A stretch of 64,000 bases of DNA from Hymenobacter jejuensis (GCF_006337165.1 NZ_CP040896.1:1240001-1304000); one strand, 5' to 3'. Shown: positions 9,355 through 17,982, counted from the first letter of the stretch. The notes: a model not told the origin generated them from the sequence alone. Numbers and translations: made by a program.

Positions 9355-9651
9355 TTACTCCCTCAAATAGGCAAGGCACTTATCAATCTCTCGTATATAT
9401 TCGTTGATGCGCAGTTTCAGCTCGTTTGCGTTGGCAGGTTCCCCTGCTATGGTATTGACAAGTTTAGCAATATTCTCCTGATTCTGGAAATCCTTCAACT
9501 GCCGCTCCCGGTCGCGGACGTCGGCGCGCAGTTGCTCAATGGTGGTGTGGGCATCGCTCAGTTCTTCGCGCAACTGCTGATAAGCAGCCACTAACGTGGT
9601 CACCTGCCGCTCTAAGCGGTCGAGTTGGGCAAGTTGCTGAGAAGAAGCCAT
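9355..9651 (-). CDS. Small coiled-coil protein, possible ZapB-like division factor
   Basis: 98 residues, almost entirely heptad-patterned helix (LDRLERQVTTLVAAYQQL, then TIEQLRADVRDRERQLKDF), ending in a short non-coiled tail NEYIREIDKCLAYLRE. It precedes zapA by 28 bp, an arrangement that suggests a partner of ZapA in the divisome. I call it ZapB-like only by position, size and coiled-coil content; sequence identity to ZapB cannot be claimed. No signal peptide or membrane segment, so cytoplasmic. Confidence 0.7.
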   Translation of the reverse strand: MASSQQLAQLDRLERQVTTLVAAYQQLREELSDAHTTIEQLRADVRDRERQLKDFQNQENIAKLVNTIAGEPANANELKLRINEYIREIDKCLAYLRE

Positions 9652-9683
9652 GCAGATTGTTTTTTGTAGAAGAACGACCAGCG

Positions 9684-9764
9684 GCGCGTTCGTCGGATGG
9701 ACCGGTTGAGCAAGTTGGCAGGTTTTCGCCTGTTCCCCAAACCCGATGCAAACGCCGAACGCGC
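9684..9764 (-). ncRNA. Candidate structured RNA in the pheT-zapA block
   Basis: The 125-bp gap between pheT and the coiled-coil gene holds a 9-bp exact inverted repeat, GCGCGTTCG at 9684-9692 and CGAACGCGC at 9756-9764, closing an 81-nt segment. Inside on the minus strand is a smaller hairpin CAGG-CGAAAA-CCTG and a possible GGTT/AACC pairing. A long closing stem around a large internal region is how 6S RNAs are built, and 6S genes are often linked to zapA. I cannot match it to the flavobacterial 6S consensus from memory, so the identity is a guess. Confidence 0.3.
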
Positions 9765-9776
9765 TGTAGTTCGTAC

Positions 9777-12269
9777 TTACCGCCGAATTACGGCCCCCGC
9801 CTGTTTCTCAAACTGCCCAATCAATCGCTGCATGGCGGCATCAATCGCTTGGTCAGTCAAGGTCTGGGTAGGGTCTTGAAGGATGAAGCTCACGGAATAA
9901 GACTTTTTGCCTTCTCCAAGATTATCGCCTTCGTATACGTCAAATACAGTAACAGTTTGCAACAGTTTCCGTTCGGCGCGCACGGCAATCTGCCGCAGTT
10001 GCTCAAAGGTCACGCTCCGATCCACGACCAGCGACAGGTCGCGCCGCACCTCCGGAAACTTGGGCAGCTCACGCGCGGCAAGCGCGTTCTTGTACTTGCG
10101 CACCAGCCAATCCCAATCCAGCTCGGCGTACCACACGGGCTGGCTCACATCTAAGCGCTTCAGTACGCCGGCAGCCACCGCACCCAGTTGCGCAACCACC
10201 TGATTGTGAGCTAATAACGCAAGCCCACCGGCCAAGTACGGATGCTGTACCGGCTGGGGCGCCGGCACCGGATGCCCAAGCGCGGCCAGCACCTGTTGCA
10301 CAGCCGCAGCCAAGTCGTGGAAGTTGCTCTTTTCAGACTTGTGTTGCCAGGTTTCGGCGGTCGCGTTGCCCGTTAGGAAAATAGCTAACTTATTCTTTTC
10401 CTGATACTTACCATCAGCATCGCGCTGATACGTTTTGCCGAATTCGTAGAGCTTGAGGTCGCGCTGGCGACGGTTGATGTTGTGCCGCAGAATCTCGAGG
10501 CCCGACTGCAGCACCGATGGGCGCAGCACGTTTAGGTCGGCGCTGTTGTAGTTGAGCACGCGCACCAACTCGTCGGCGGGCTGGCCTTCCTTCTCGAAGT
10601 ATTGCGAGTTGGTGAGCGAGTTGGTGATGATTTCCGAATACCCCTGCCCGCTGAGCAGCCGCGCAATGTTTTGGCGCAACACTTCGGGGTCCGGATTCGG
10701 GAACTTGGCCAGAAAGGAAGCTGAGTTGTGCGGCCGTAAGGCTACGTGGTTGTAGCCGTAAATGCGCAGAATCTCTTCGATGATGTCGGCTTCGCGGGTC
10801 ACATCTACCTTGTGCGGCGGCACGGCCAATATCCACTCGTGGCCGTCCTCGCTTTCTTCCGAAATCAGAATATCCAAGTCGGTGAGAATCTGGCGGATTC
10901 GCTCCGGCGCAATGTACTGTCCCACAAGCATTTCCACGCGGGGCAACCGCAGCCGCACCAGCGTATGCGCGATGGGCGTTGGGTACACATCCACAATGGG
11001 CGCGGCAATCGTGGCACCCGCAATCTCTTGCAGCAGCAACGCCGCCCGCTTCAAGGCAATGGGCACCATGTGCGGATCGGTGCCGCGCTCGAAGCGGAAC
11101 GAGGCATCGGTTTTGAGTTGGTGCGTTTGGGCCGTGCGGCGCACCGCGGCGGGCGCGAAGTAGGCGCTTTCCAGAAAAACGCGGGTAGTAGCGTCGGATA
11201 CGCCCGAGGTTTTGCCCCCGAACACGCCCGCCAAGGCCAGCGGCTCACCGGCGGCCCCAGCAATCACGAGGTCGGCGGCGCGCAAGGTGCGTTCGGCCCC
11301 GTCGAGCGTCACAAACTTTTCGCCTTCGGTGGCGCGCTTCACTACAATTTTGCCACCTGGGATTTGGTCGGCGTCGAAGGCATGCAGCGGCTGGCCCAGT
11401 TCGTGCAGCACGAAGTTGGTTACGTCCACCACGTTATTAATTGGCGACAAGCCAATGCTGCGCAGCCGGCGTTGCAGCCACTCCGGCGAAGGGCCAACCT
11501 GCACATTATCAAGCAGTAAGCCTGCATAACGCTGCGAGCCTGTTTCATCCTCGATAGTCACTGATATGGTATCATCATACCATTCTTTACGAGTTTCGAC
11601 CCAATTCCCTTGGTCAATTTCAACTACATTCTGTTTTTTAATTGGTGCAGTAGGTGCGTGGAATTTACTCACGTCCGGCAAGTGGCAGGGCTGCCGCAAC
11701 AACGCCCGAAGCTCACGGGCCACCCCGAAATGCGAAGCGGCGTCGGCGCGGTTGGGCGTCAGGCCGATTTCGAACACCGAATCCGAACCCAGCCCGAAAT
11801 ACTCCGCTGCCGGCGTACCATTGGGCAACGGCGTGTCGAGGACCATGATGCCGGCGTGCGACGTACCCAAGCCAATCTCGTCTTCGGCGCAGATCATGCC
11901 TTCCGAAGCGGCCCCGCGAATCTTGGACTTCTTGATTTTAAACGGCTCACCCTGAGAAGGATACAAAGTGGCGCCATCCAAGGCCACAACTACCTTTTGT
12001 CCAGCAGTGACGTTTGGGGCACCGCACACGATTTGGCGGGGCGTACCGTCGCCTACGTCAACGGTAGTAAGGCTGAGCTTGTCGGCGTCGGGGTGTTTCT
12101 GGCAGGTAAGCACTTCGCCGATCACGACGCCGCGCAAGCCGCCCGGAATGCTTTCCAGCTCCTCAATTCCTTCTACCTCTAGCCCGGAGCCGGTGAGCAA
12201 CGCCCCGATTTCGGCAGCAGATTTGTCGGTGGGAATGAGTGTGCGGAGCCAGTCGAGAGAGATTTTCAT
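9777..12269 (-). CDS. pheT: Phenylalanine--tRNA ligase beta subunit
   Basis: 830 residues, full length. The beta subunit of the (alpha-beta)2 enzyme recognises tRNA-Phe and edits mis-charged Tyr. Domains in order: N-terminal B1 with the OB-fold tRNA-binding insert (VVIGEVLTCQKHPDADKLS, about 40-150), B3/B4 editing core (RYAGLLLDNVQV, SPINNVVDVTNFVL, GQPLHAFD), B5 (LVRLRLPRVEMLVG), the inactive catalytic-like domain (EEILRIYGYNHV), and the C-terminal ferredoxin-like anticodon-binding domain (KFPEVRRDLSLVVD). First gene of a minus-strand block ending in rny. pheS is not adjacent, as is common in this phylum. A TACCTTTG element lies upstream. Confidence 0.97.
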   Translation of the reverse strand: MKISLDWLRTLIPTDKSAAEIGALLTGSGLEVEGIEELESIPGGLRGVVIGEVLTCQKHPDADKLSLTTVDVGDGTPRQIVCGAPNVTAGQKVVVALDGATLYPSQGEPFKIKKSKIRGAASEGMICAEDEIGLGTSHAGIMVLDTPLPNGTPAAEYFGLGSDSVFEIGLTPNRADAASHFGVARELRALLRQPCHLPDVSKFHAPTAPIKKQNVVEIDQGNWVETRKEWYDDTISVTIEDETGSQRYAGLLLDNVQVGPSPEWLQRRLRSIGLSPINNVVDVTNFVLHELGQPLHAFDADQIPGGKIVVKRATEGEKFVTLDGAERTLRAADLVIAGAAGEPLALAGVFGGKTSGVSDATTRVFLESAYFAPAAVRRTAQTHQLKTDASFRFERGTDPHMVPIALKRAALLLQEIAGATIAAPIVDVYPTPIAHTLVRLRLPRVEMLVGQYIAPERIRQILTDLDILISEESEDGHEWILAVPPHKVDVTREADIIEEILRIYGYNHVALRPHNSASFLAKFPNPDPEVLRQNIARLLSGQGYSEIITNSLTNSQYFEKEGQPADELVRVLNYNSADLNVLRPSVLQSGLEILRHNINRRQRDLKLYEFGKTYQRDADGKYQEKNKLAIFLTGNATAETWQHKSEKSNFHDLAAAVQQVLAALGHPVPAPQPVQHPYLAGGLALLAHNQVVAQLGAVAAGVLKRLDVSQPVWYAELDWDWLVRKYKNALAARELPKFPEVRRDLSLVVDRSVTFEQLRQIAVRAERKLLQTVTVFDVYEGDNLGEGKKSYSVSFILQDPTQTLTDQAIDAAMQRLIGQFEKQAGAVIRR

Positions 12270-12314
12270 CTAGTTGGTAGTTGTCTGGGGCCGGTTGCAG
12301 GCCAATAGCGACGA

Positions 12315-12322
12315 CAAAGGTA
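12315..12322 (-). promoter_or_regulatory. Bacteroidota-type -7 promoter element of pheT
   Basis: TACCTTTG on the minus strand, 45 bp upstream of the pheT ATG at 12269, matches TAnnTTTG. The -33 element is not obvious. Confidence 0.5.
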
Positions 12323-12364
12323 CGGATTCGGAGGGAGGCCTAAACGGGTACTCCAAGCGATCGT

Positions 12365-12982
12365 TTAATCATGAAAGGACTTCTCCCCGGCCTTCACCGC
12401 AAAGGTTAGGCGGTTTTCCGACGGCGGCACAGGGCAGGCAAACTCGTCGTTGTAGGCGCAGTAGGGGTTGTAGGTCTCGTTGAAGTCGAGCACGATGGTT
12501 TTGTCGCCGGGTGCAGGCTTGGGCGCGTCGAGGTAGCGGCCGCCGCCGTAAGTATCGAAGCCGTTGCTGCGGTCGGTAAAGGGCACAAATAGCGTGGAGT
12601 CGCGACCGTCGGCTTTCAGAAACAGCACGAGCTGCTGCGGCTGCTTCTGCCACTCAAACGAAGCGCGGCCCCAGCGCAGGTACTTCTCCGCTTTGCCATC
12701 GGTGAGTTGCATCAGCACGGTATCCCGCTGGGCAAAAGGCTCTAGCTGGGCCGTGAGACGGTACTCTTTGTTAGGCGCGAAATAGCGCAGGCTGTCGAAC
12801 ATATCGCGCTGGGTGCTGCTCAGCGGCGAGGTTCCCGACAGGCGAAACGCATCGTCTTTGGCTTGCCGGGCTTTTTCGATGCCCGCCGCATACTGGTCGC
12901 TGCCAAAGACCAGATCGGCCAGAAAATACCCCGCCACAATGAGCAGCCCCAGGCCAATGAGAAGTTTAGGATTCAGACGCAT
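12365..12982 (-). CDS. DUF1684 domain-containing protein
   Basis: 205 residues with one N-terminal membrane helix (LLIGLGLLIVAGYFLADLVF), then a DUF1684 body: SDQYAAGIEKARQAKDDAFR at the start, LRYFAPNKEYRL, the FVPFTDRSNGFDTYGGGRYLD signature and LDFNETYNPYCAYNDEFACP near the end. DUF1684 proteins are widespread, of unknown biochemical role, and usually anchored with the domain outside the cytoplasm, as inferred here. The start is the ATG at 12982, directly before the membrane helix. About 95 bp separate it from the downstream pheT gene on the same strand; a promoter element for pheT lies in the gap, so the two are probably separate units. Confidence 0.87.
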   Translation of the reverse strand: MRLNPKLLIGLGLLIVAGYFLADLVFGSDQYAAGIEKARQAKDDAFRLSGTSPLSSTQRDMFDSLRYFAPNKEYRLTAQLEPFAQRDTVLMQLTDGKAEKYLRWGRASFEWQKQPQQLVLFLKADGRDSTLFVPFTDRSNGFDTYGGGRYLDAPKPAPGDKTIVLDFNETYNPYCAYNDEFACPVPPSENRLTFAVKAGEKSFHD

Positions 12983-13010
12983 ATGAGCGCAAAAATAGCA
13001 CGCCCAAAGT

Positions 13011-13101
13011 TGTCATCTTGAGCAGAGCGAAGGACCTTATCACGAAAGAACAACAGGTATTTGCAGGCGTGATAAGGTCCTTCGCTCTGCTCAGAATGAC
13101 A
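13011..13101. repeat. Long imperfect inverted repeat (REP-like element)
   Basis: Two 34-bp arms at 13011-13044 and 13068-13101 match at 32 of 34 positions when one is reversed and complemented; the loop is 23 bp. The arms begin TGTCAT and contain GAGCAGAGCGAAGGACC. From memory, near-identical sequence recurs in many Hymenobacter genomes, suggesting a dispersed palindromic element. It lies upstream of DUF1684 and downstream of radC, where it may end the radC transcript. Confidence 0.75.
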
Positions 13102-13136
13102 GAGATTATTTGTATAAGCATTTGACTTGCAATTAC

Positions 13137-13880
13137 TTACAGAATACCTGCGTCGGCAAAGCTGTAGTACCCGTGGTCGGTGTAAATCAAATGATCGAGC
13201 ACGGGAAGGTCGAGGAACTGACCGGCTTCTTTGAGCTTGCGGGTGAGGGCAATGTCGGCGGTGCTGGGGTTGCGGTTGCCGCTGGGGTGGTTGTGCACCA
13301 AAATAATAGAGCTAGCTAGTTGCTCCAGCGCGTGCTTGAAAATCACCTTGGGATCGGCGACGGTGCCGGCCACGCCGCCGGTGCTTACTGGTTGCTTGCG
13401 CATCACCACGTTGGCCCGATTGAGCAGAATCACCCAAAACTCTTCGTGCGGCAAGTCTTGCAGATTGGGGCGCACCAGATTGTAAATGTCAGTGGAGCAG
13501 GTAATTGTAGTGCGTGCTGCGGCCGTGGCTTCTTTGCGGCGCCGCCCCAGCTCCAGGGCCGCTACGATGGCAATGGCTTTGGCCTCGCCAATGCCTTTGT
13601 GGCGCATCAGCTCCTTCACCGACAGTTTGGCCAGCGCATTCAAATCGTTATCGACGGCGGCCAGAATCAGTTTGGCGACGTCCACGGCGGAGAGTTTGGC
13701 CGTGCCGGAGCCCAAGAGGATGGCCATCAGTTCGGCGTCGGAGAGGGCGGCGCGGCCTTTTTGCAGCAGCTTCTCGCGCGGCCGGTCTTCCTCAGCCCAG
13801 CTTTTGATGCTGAAGCTGGCCGGTGTTTGGTAAGCAGTAAGGTTTAATTTTTCTTCCGACAGAATGTCAAACGAATTCAT
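13137..13880 (-). CDS. radC: RadC family protein (JAMM/MPN metalloprotease-fold domain)
   Basis: 247 residues. N-terminal UPF0758/helix-hairpin-helix part (RPREKLLQKGRAALSDAELMAILLG; HKGIGEAKA) and C-terminal JAMM domain with E147, the zinc ligands H196 and H198 in ILVHNHPSGN, and D209. The name reflects an old DNA repair assignment that was later withdrawn for E. coli; the real role is unresolved. The start is the ATG at 13880, and the upstream gap to the divergent metallophosphoesterase is 130 bp. Full length with all ligands intact. Confidence 0.94.
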   Translation of the reverse strand: MNSFDILSEEKLNLTAYQTPASFSIKSWAEEDRPREKLLQKGRAALSDAELMAILLGSGTAKLSAVDVAKLILAAVDNDLNALAKLSVKELMRHKGIGEAKAIAIVAALELGRRRKEATAAARTTITCSTDIYNLVRPNLQDLPHEEFWVILLNRANVVMRKQPVSTGGVAGTVADPKVIFKHALEQLASSIILVHNHPSGNRNPSTADIALTRKLKEAGQFLDLPVLDHLIYTDHGYYSFADAGIL

Positions 13881-14010
13881 TGCGCACTGTTGTTGACAGG
13901 ATAATACTCTTCTAAACTTCTAAAATAAAGTAAAATCCCTCGTCTTACGTCTACTTCTGACGTAGAGCGCTGTTGAAATCAGCTTCGGCGCCCAGACCCT
14001 TATTTTCTCT

Positions 14011-15246
14011 ATGTCACGCATTTTCTCTCCTTTTGTGCTGGTGCTTCTGGTGCTGGCCGAATGGTACGGCCTGCAAGCCGTTCGCATGTTGATACACGCC
14101 GATACGGCCTTTGGCCGGCGCCTTACTACCGGGCTTTATTTGCTCATCACCTTGGGTATCTGGGTATTGGGCATCTGGGCCATGATGACGCGCCGCGAGC
14201 ATGCCACCTACAAAGCTTATTTCGGGGGCTTGCTGATGGCCATGATTGCGGCGCAGCTCCTGACCATGGTTCCGCTGTTGCTGGAAGACGTGGTGCGCGT
14301 CGGCCGGTTTGCGGTACGCCAGTTTTCGCCTTCCGATGTTGCCACCACGGGCACACCAATTTCGCGCAGCACGTTCCTGAGCTGGTTTGCGGTGCTGCTC
14401 GGCGGCATTCCGTTTGTGGCCCTGCTCTGGGGCATGGTAAAAGGCGGCACCGACTACCAAGTAAAGCGCGTAAAGCTGCGTTTTGCCAACCTGCCCGCGG
14501 CGTTTGACGGCTTCCGGGTGTTGCAGATTTCAGATTTGCACACGGGCTCGTTTCAGTCGAAAGAGCCGTTGCAACGTGCTGTGGATCTGATTAATGCACA
14601 GAAAGCCGACCTCATTTTCATGACCGGCGACTTGGTGAACAACTACGCGCACGAAGTCGAAGAGCACATCGACACGCTGGCCGGCATCAAATCCGACTTG
14701 CCGATTTATTCCATCCTCGGCAACCACGATTACGCCGATTATGTGCAATGGGAAAGCCGCGAGGCCAAAGCCGCCAATTTGCAGCGGCTCATCGGCAACC
14801 ACGCCAAAATCGGGTGGAAGCTCATGCTCGACGAAAGCCACACCATCGAGCGCAACGGCGAAAAAATCGCGGTATTGGGCGTCCAGAACTGGGGCAATAA
14901 CCTGCATTTCCCCAAGTACGGCAACCTAGCCAAAGCCCACGCCAGTTCCGGCGACGCGCCTTTCAAGATTCTACTCTCGCACGACCCCTCGCATTGGGAA
15001 GGTCAAGTACTTGATTATCAAGATATTGACCTGATGCTAGCGGGCCACACCCATGGATCGCAGTTTGGCGTCAATTTGCCTTTTCTCAAGTGGAGCCCGG
15101 TGCAATACGTGTACAAGCAATGGGCGGGCCTGTATCAGAAAGGCAAACAGTACCTGTACGTCAACGTGGGGCTGGGCTTTATTGGGTACCCGGGCCGGGT
15201 GGGCTTTCTGCCCGAAATCACTGTGTTTGAGCTACATCGGGCGTAG
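14011..15246 (+). CDS. Membrane metallophosphoesterase (calcineurin-like)
   Basis: 411 residues. Three or four N-terminal hydrophobic helices (within residues 1-145) are followed by a calcineurin-type phosphoesterase domain: LQISDLHTGSF, FMTGDLVNN, SILGNHDYAD, ILLSHDPSHW and MLAGHTHGSQFG supply the five metal-binding blocks. Architecture and the VKLRFANLPAAFDGFRVLQI lead-in match the YaeI/YkuE type of membrane phosphoesterases; some relatives cleave lipid intermediates such as UDP-diacylglucosamine, but the substrate here is unknown. Single gene: divergent from radC and closed by a terminator 25 bp after the stop. Confidence 0.9.
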   Translation: MSRIFSPFVLVLLVLAEWYGLQAVRMLIHADTAFGRRLTTGLYLLITLGIWVLGIWAMMTRREHATYKAYFGGLLMAMIAAQLLTMVPLLLEDVVRVGRFAVRQFSPSDVATTGTPISRSTFLSWFAVLLGGIPFVALLWGMVKGGTDYQVKRVKLRFANLPAAFDGFRVLQISDLHTGSFQSKEPLQRAVDLINAQKADLIFMTGDLVNNYAHEVEEHIDTLAGIKSDLPIYSILGNHDYADYVQWESREAKAANLQRLIGNHAKIGWKLMLDESHTIERNGEKIAVLGVQNWGNNLHFPKYGNLAKAHASSGDAPFKILLSHDPSHWEGQVLDYQDIDLMLAGHTHGSQFGVNLPFLKWSPVQYVYKQWAGLYQKGKQYLYVNVGLGFIGYPGRVGFLPEITVFELHRA

Positions 15247-15269
15247 CGCCAAAAGGACTTTTACTCTGG

Positions 15270-15301
15270 AAAGCCACAGCCAGCCGGTTGTGGCTTTTTT
15301 G
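15270..15301 (+). terminator. Intrinsic terminator of the metallophosphoesterase gene
   Basis: Stem AAGCCACA / TGTGGCTT closed by T6. Confidence 0.85.
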
Positions 15302-15414
15302 TGGGCGTACGTTCTGGCTGGGCAGTAACCTACAGTAGAGCTCAGCGTATATGCGTCAATCCTAATGGAAGAAATCCTATCCCCCTTCCTTTTCTCTCAC
15401 CTTCCCGATTTATC

Positions 15415-16101
15415 ATGAAAAAGACACTGCTGCTGTTGACGAGCGCTGCGGCGCTCACGATGGCTTCCTGCTCCCAGGATAAACCCGCCGATACGGCTAC
15501 GACCACAACTACCACGACCACCACCACGACCTCGGACGCCGCTTATCGTGATCGGGCCGACCGCATTGCGCAGAAAATGGCCACCGACATGAAAATCACG
15601 GATACGGCCGTGGTATCGCGGGTGCGCACAGCGTACTACAACCGCGCCCGCCGCCTGAGCGAGCTGCGCAGCCAATACACGTCCGACACGACGGGCATGG
15701 CCGCCGCAATGCGCGATGCCAACACGGAAACCGATTCGGAATTCAAAACCATCTTCACCGATCCGGCTCAGTATCAGGCGTATGAAACCAACCGCGCCAC
15801 GTACGACGATGCGAATTATGCCGATAACTCGTCGTCGTCGGATGCCATGAGCTCTTCCGACTCCTCGGGCACGACCATGAGCGCCGACGCGTCTTCTGGC
15901 AGCGCTTCCGATGCGGGCTCTACTACCAGCATGTCCGTCGATAAAGCCAAGCTGAAAGGTGACAACGGCAGCAAGATGAAAGTAAAAAGCGACGGCGACG
16001 TGAAAGTCAAAGACAGCGAAGGCAACAAAGGCAAAATGGACGCCGACGACGGCACCGTGAAAAGCAAGCCTGTCGACGCCCCAAAAACGAAAATCAAATA
16101 A
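15415..16101 (+). CDS. Low-complexity exported lipoprotein of unknown function
   Basis: 228 residues. Signal peptide with lipobox LTMASC (Cys at about 19), then a run of about ten threonines (residues 28-38), a helical segment with many charged residues (about 42-125), a Ser/Asp-rich stretch (about 130-175) and a Lys/Asp-rich tail with repeated KxKxDGD patterns. The layout suggests an anchored protein with a flexible linker and a disordered charged tail exposed at the surface. No named family recognised. ATG at 15415 is chosen because it begins the signal peptide; upstream in-frame sequence crosses the previous terminator region. A terminator follows. Confidence 0.75.
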   Translation: MKKTLLLLTSAAALTMASCSQDKPADTATTTTTTTTTTTSDAAYRDRADRIAQKMATDMKITDTAVVSRVRTAYYNRARRLSELRSQYTSDTTGMAAAMRDANTETDSEFKTIFTDPAQYQAYETNRATYDDANYADNSSSSDAMSSSDSSGTTMSADASSGSASDAGSTTSMSVDKAKLKGDNGSKMKVKSDGDVKVKDSEGNKGKMDADDGTVKSKPVDAPKTKIK

Positions 16102-16136
16102 GGGAGCACTTATTGGCTGCTTTTTTGTTCTTGCCC

Positions 16137-16168
16137 AGCCCGCACCTGCAACGGTGCGGGCTTTTTTT
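16137..16168 (+). terminator. Intrinsic terminator
   Basis: Arms AGCCCGCACC and GGTGCGGGCT with a 6-nt loop and a T7 run. Confidence 0.9.
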
Positions 16169-16205
16169 GGCTCAGTAGTTGGCTACCTTGCAGCCTTCGT
16201 AGAAT

Positions 16206-16886
16206 TTGCTTGCCTTGAGTATTCGTTCGTCGCACGTCCTGTTGTCCTTCTTTGCCAAGCACGCCAGCTTGTTGCTGCTTTTGCTGCTGCTTTCGGGGGC
16301 GGCTTCGGCCCAGATTCGCGTGACGGGCACCGTGACGAGCGCGCAGGATGGCAAGCCCATAGCGGGCGCCAGCGTCGTGATTCAGCGCACGGGTCGGGGC
16401 ACGGCCGCCGACGATCAAGGCGATTTTAATGTGCAAGCCGCCAGTACAGATACGCTGATATTCCGAGCCATCGGCTTCAAAACCAAGCTTTTGCCTTTGG
16501 GCGGCTCGGGGCTCTCGCAGATTATTATTCAGGTGAAGCTGGAGCGCGCCAACATTCAGTTGGGCGAAGTACGGGTGCAACCCGGCCGCCCCGACGACGC
16601 CACCATCAACCGCGCGCTGCGCAACATCAAGCGCCTCACGCCGCCTGCCAATGCCGTGCGGCGCCCACCCAAGCCCAAGCCGCTGTTCCCCGTCGATTCG
16701 ACGGCGCCCAAGACACCCGTGCCCACCGTGCAAAGCCCGGTCAGCCTGATTTACGATCAGTTTTCGAAGGAAGGCAAGCAGCGCCGCAAGCTGCAAGAGC
16801 TTCAGGCTCAGGACAAAGCCGAACAGCAGCGCAAAGAGCGCCAACAGTACAACAAGAGTTTCAAGGACAACCGCGGCTACGAATAG
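16206..16886 (+). CDS. Exported carboxypeptidase-regulatory-like (CarboxypepD_reg) protein
   Basis: Up to 226 residues: signal peptide (LLLLLLLLSGAASAQ), then a beta-sandwich of the CarboxypepD_reg-like type (IRVTGTVTSAQDGKPIAGAS, TAADDQGDFNVQAA, TLIFRAIGFKT), as found at the N-termini of TonB receptors but here alone, and a Pro/Lys- and Gln-rich tail (RRPPKPKPLF, then a helical KQRRKLQELQAQDKAEQQRK). No ATG precedes the signal peptide: an in-frame stop at 16200-16202 leaves TTG at 16206 or 16215 as the start, which is unusual. Probably periplasmic or outer-membrane attached. Function unknown. Confidence 0.75.
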   Translation: MLALSIRSSHVLLSFFAKHASLLLLLLLLSGAASAQIRVTGTVTSAQDGKPIAGASVVIQRTGRGTAADDQGDFNVQAASTDTLIFRAIGFKTKLLPLGGSGLSQIIIQVKLERANIQLGEVRVQPGRPDDATINRALRNIKRLTPPANAVRRPPKPKPLFPVDSTAPKTPVPTVQSPVSLIYDQFSKEGKQRRKLQELQAQDKAEQQRKERQQYNKSFKDNRGYE

Positions 16887-16910
16887 CGCCAAGGCAAGGC
16901 TTCTTCGTCT

Positions 16911-16947
16911 TTATGGCAAGCATTTGATTATCAAATACTTGCCATAA
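16911..16947. repeat. Near-perfect 37-bp hairpin containing the TTGATTATCAA motif
   Basis: TTATGGCAAG at 16911-16920 pairs with CTTGCCATAA at 16938-16947, and ATTTGAT with ATCAAAT inside; only one position fails. It contains TTGATTATCAA (16924-16934), a motif that recurs in many gaps of this window. It may end the upstream transcript or serve the uvsE promoter region. Confidence 0.6.
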
Positions 16948-17023
16948 AGGCGTTTCTATTTACTGGGCAAGCCGTTTGCGGCATTTATTAACCATTCGCT
17001 TACCGCCGCCGTAAGCTCGGGGT

Positions 17024-17932
17024 ATGAGAATTGGATATCCCTGCGTCAACGAAACCCTGGATTGTAGCTCGTCTACCACGTTTCGGCTGGCGTCTTATTC
17101 CGAAGAGCGCCTGATCAGCAGCGTGGCTTCCAACTTGGCGTGTTTGCAACGGATTCTGGAGTACAACGTGGCCAACGAGCTGCGCTTTTTCCGCATTAGC
17201 TCGGGAATTGTGCCATTTGGGTCGCACCCGGTCAATACATACCCGTGGCAAACGCATTTTGCAGCCGAGTTTCGCGCCATTGGCGATTACATAAAAGCTG
17301 AAAACCTGCGCATTTCGCTGCACCCCGATCAGTTTGTAGTGCTTAACTCGCCCGATCCGGACATTGTGCAGCGGAGCATTGCCGAGTTGGTTTATCAGGG
17401 CTCAATGCTCGATTTAATGGGTCTCGACTCGACGGCCAAGCTCCAGATCCATGCCGGTGGTGTGTACGGCGACAAAAGCAGTGCCCTAGCCCGTTGGATC
17501 GAAACGTATCACCAAATACCGGAAGCGGTGAAGGTGCGGCTGGTGGTCGAAAACGATGACCGCCTCTACAGCTTGCGCGACTGCCTGGAACTCCACACGG
17601 CCATCGGCGTCCCCATCTTGTTCGATAATTTTCACCACGAGTGCCTCAACCACGGCGAACCCATGTCGGAGGCCTTGCGGCTAGCGGCGGCCACTTGGGA
17701 CCCCCAGCGCGACGGCGTGCTGATGATGGATTATAGCTCTCAATCGCCGGGCGAGCGCAAGGGCAAGCACGTGACGTCCTTGGAGGAAGATTTGTTTCGC
17801 GAGTTCCTGACGCATCTGCATGGCCTCGACGTCGATATCATGTTGGAAATCAAGGACAAAGAAGCCAGCGCTTGCCGGGCCGTGAGCATCTTGCGGGAAT
17901 TACAACTGGTAGCCTCCTCAGTAACTATTTGA
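17024..17932 (+). CDS. uvsE: UV DNA damage endonuclease
   Basis: 302 residues of the UvdE/UvsE family, TIM-barrel endonucleases that nick DNA 5' of UV photoproducts and start an excision pathway independent of UvrABC. Family motifs are MRIGYPCVNETL at the N-terminus, LRFFRISSGIVPFG, LRISLHPDQFVVLNS, KLQIHAGGVYGDK, VVENDD, and FDNFHHECLNHG plus DIMLEIKDKEASA, which supply the metal-binding His, Asp and Glu residues. The start at 17024 opens directly with the conserved MRIGY. It stands alone between a hairpin upstream and a small gene 50 bp downstream. Confidence 0.94.
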   Translation: MRIGYPCVNETLDCSSSTTFRLASYSEERLISSVASNLACLQRILEYNVANELRFFRISSGIVPFGSHPVNTYPWQTHFAAEFRAIGDYIKAENLRISLHPDQFVVLNSPDPDIVQRSIAELVYQGSMLDLMGLDSTAKLQIHAGGVYGDKSSALARWIETYHQIPEAVKVRLVVENDDRLYSLRDCLELHTAIGVPILFDNFHHECLNHGEPMSEALRLAAATWDPQRDGVLMMDYSSQSPGERKGKHVTSLEEDLFREFLTHLHGLDVDIMLEIKDKEASACRAVSILRELQLVASSVTI

Positions 17933-17982
17933 TTGTCTGTATTTTACGCAAATCCATTCACCTACTTCGATTTCTCTATCTG

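Noticed and set aside
10746..11519. A 257-codon plus-strand frame inside pheT
   Set aside because: Antisense shadow of a complete pheT; the composition is typical of GC-rich reverse frames.
15500..15535. Short ACN/ACG repeat as a possible CRISPR or phase-variable tract
   Set aside because: It encodes a threonine linker after a lipoprotein signal and has no spacer structure.
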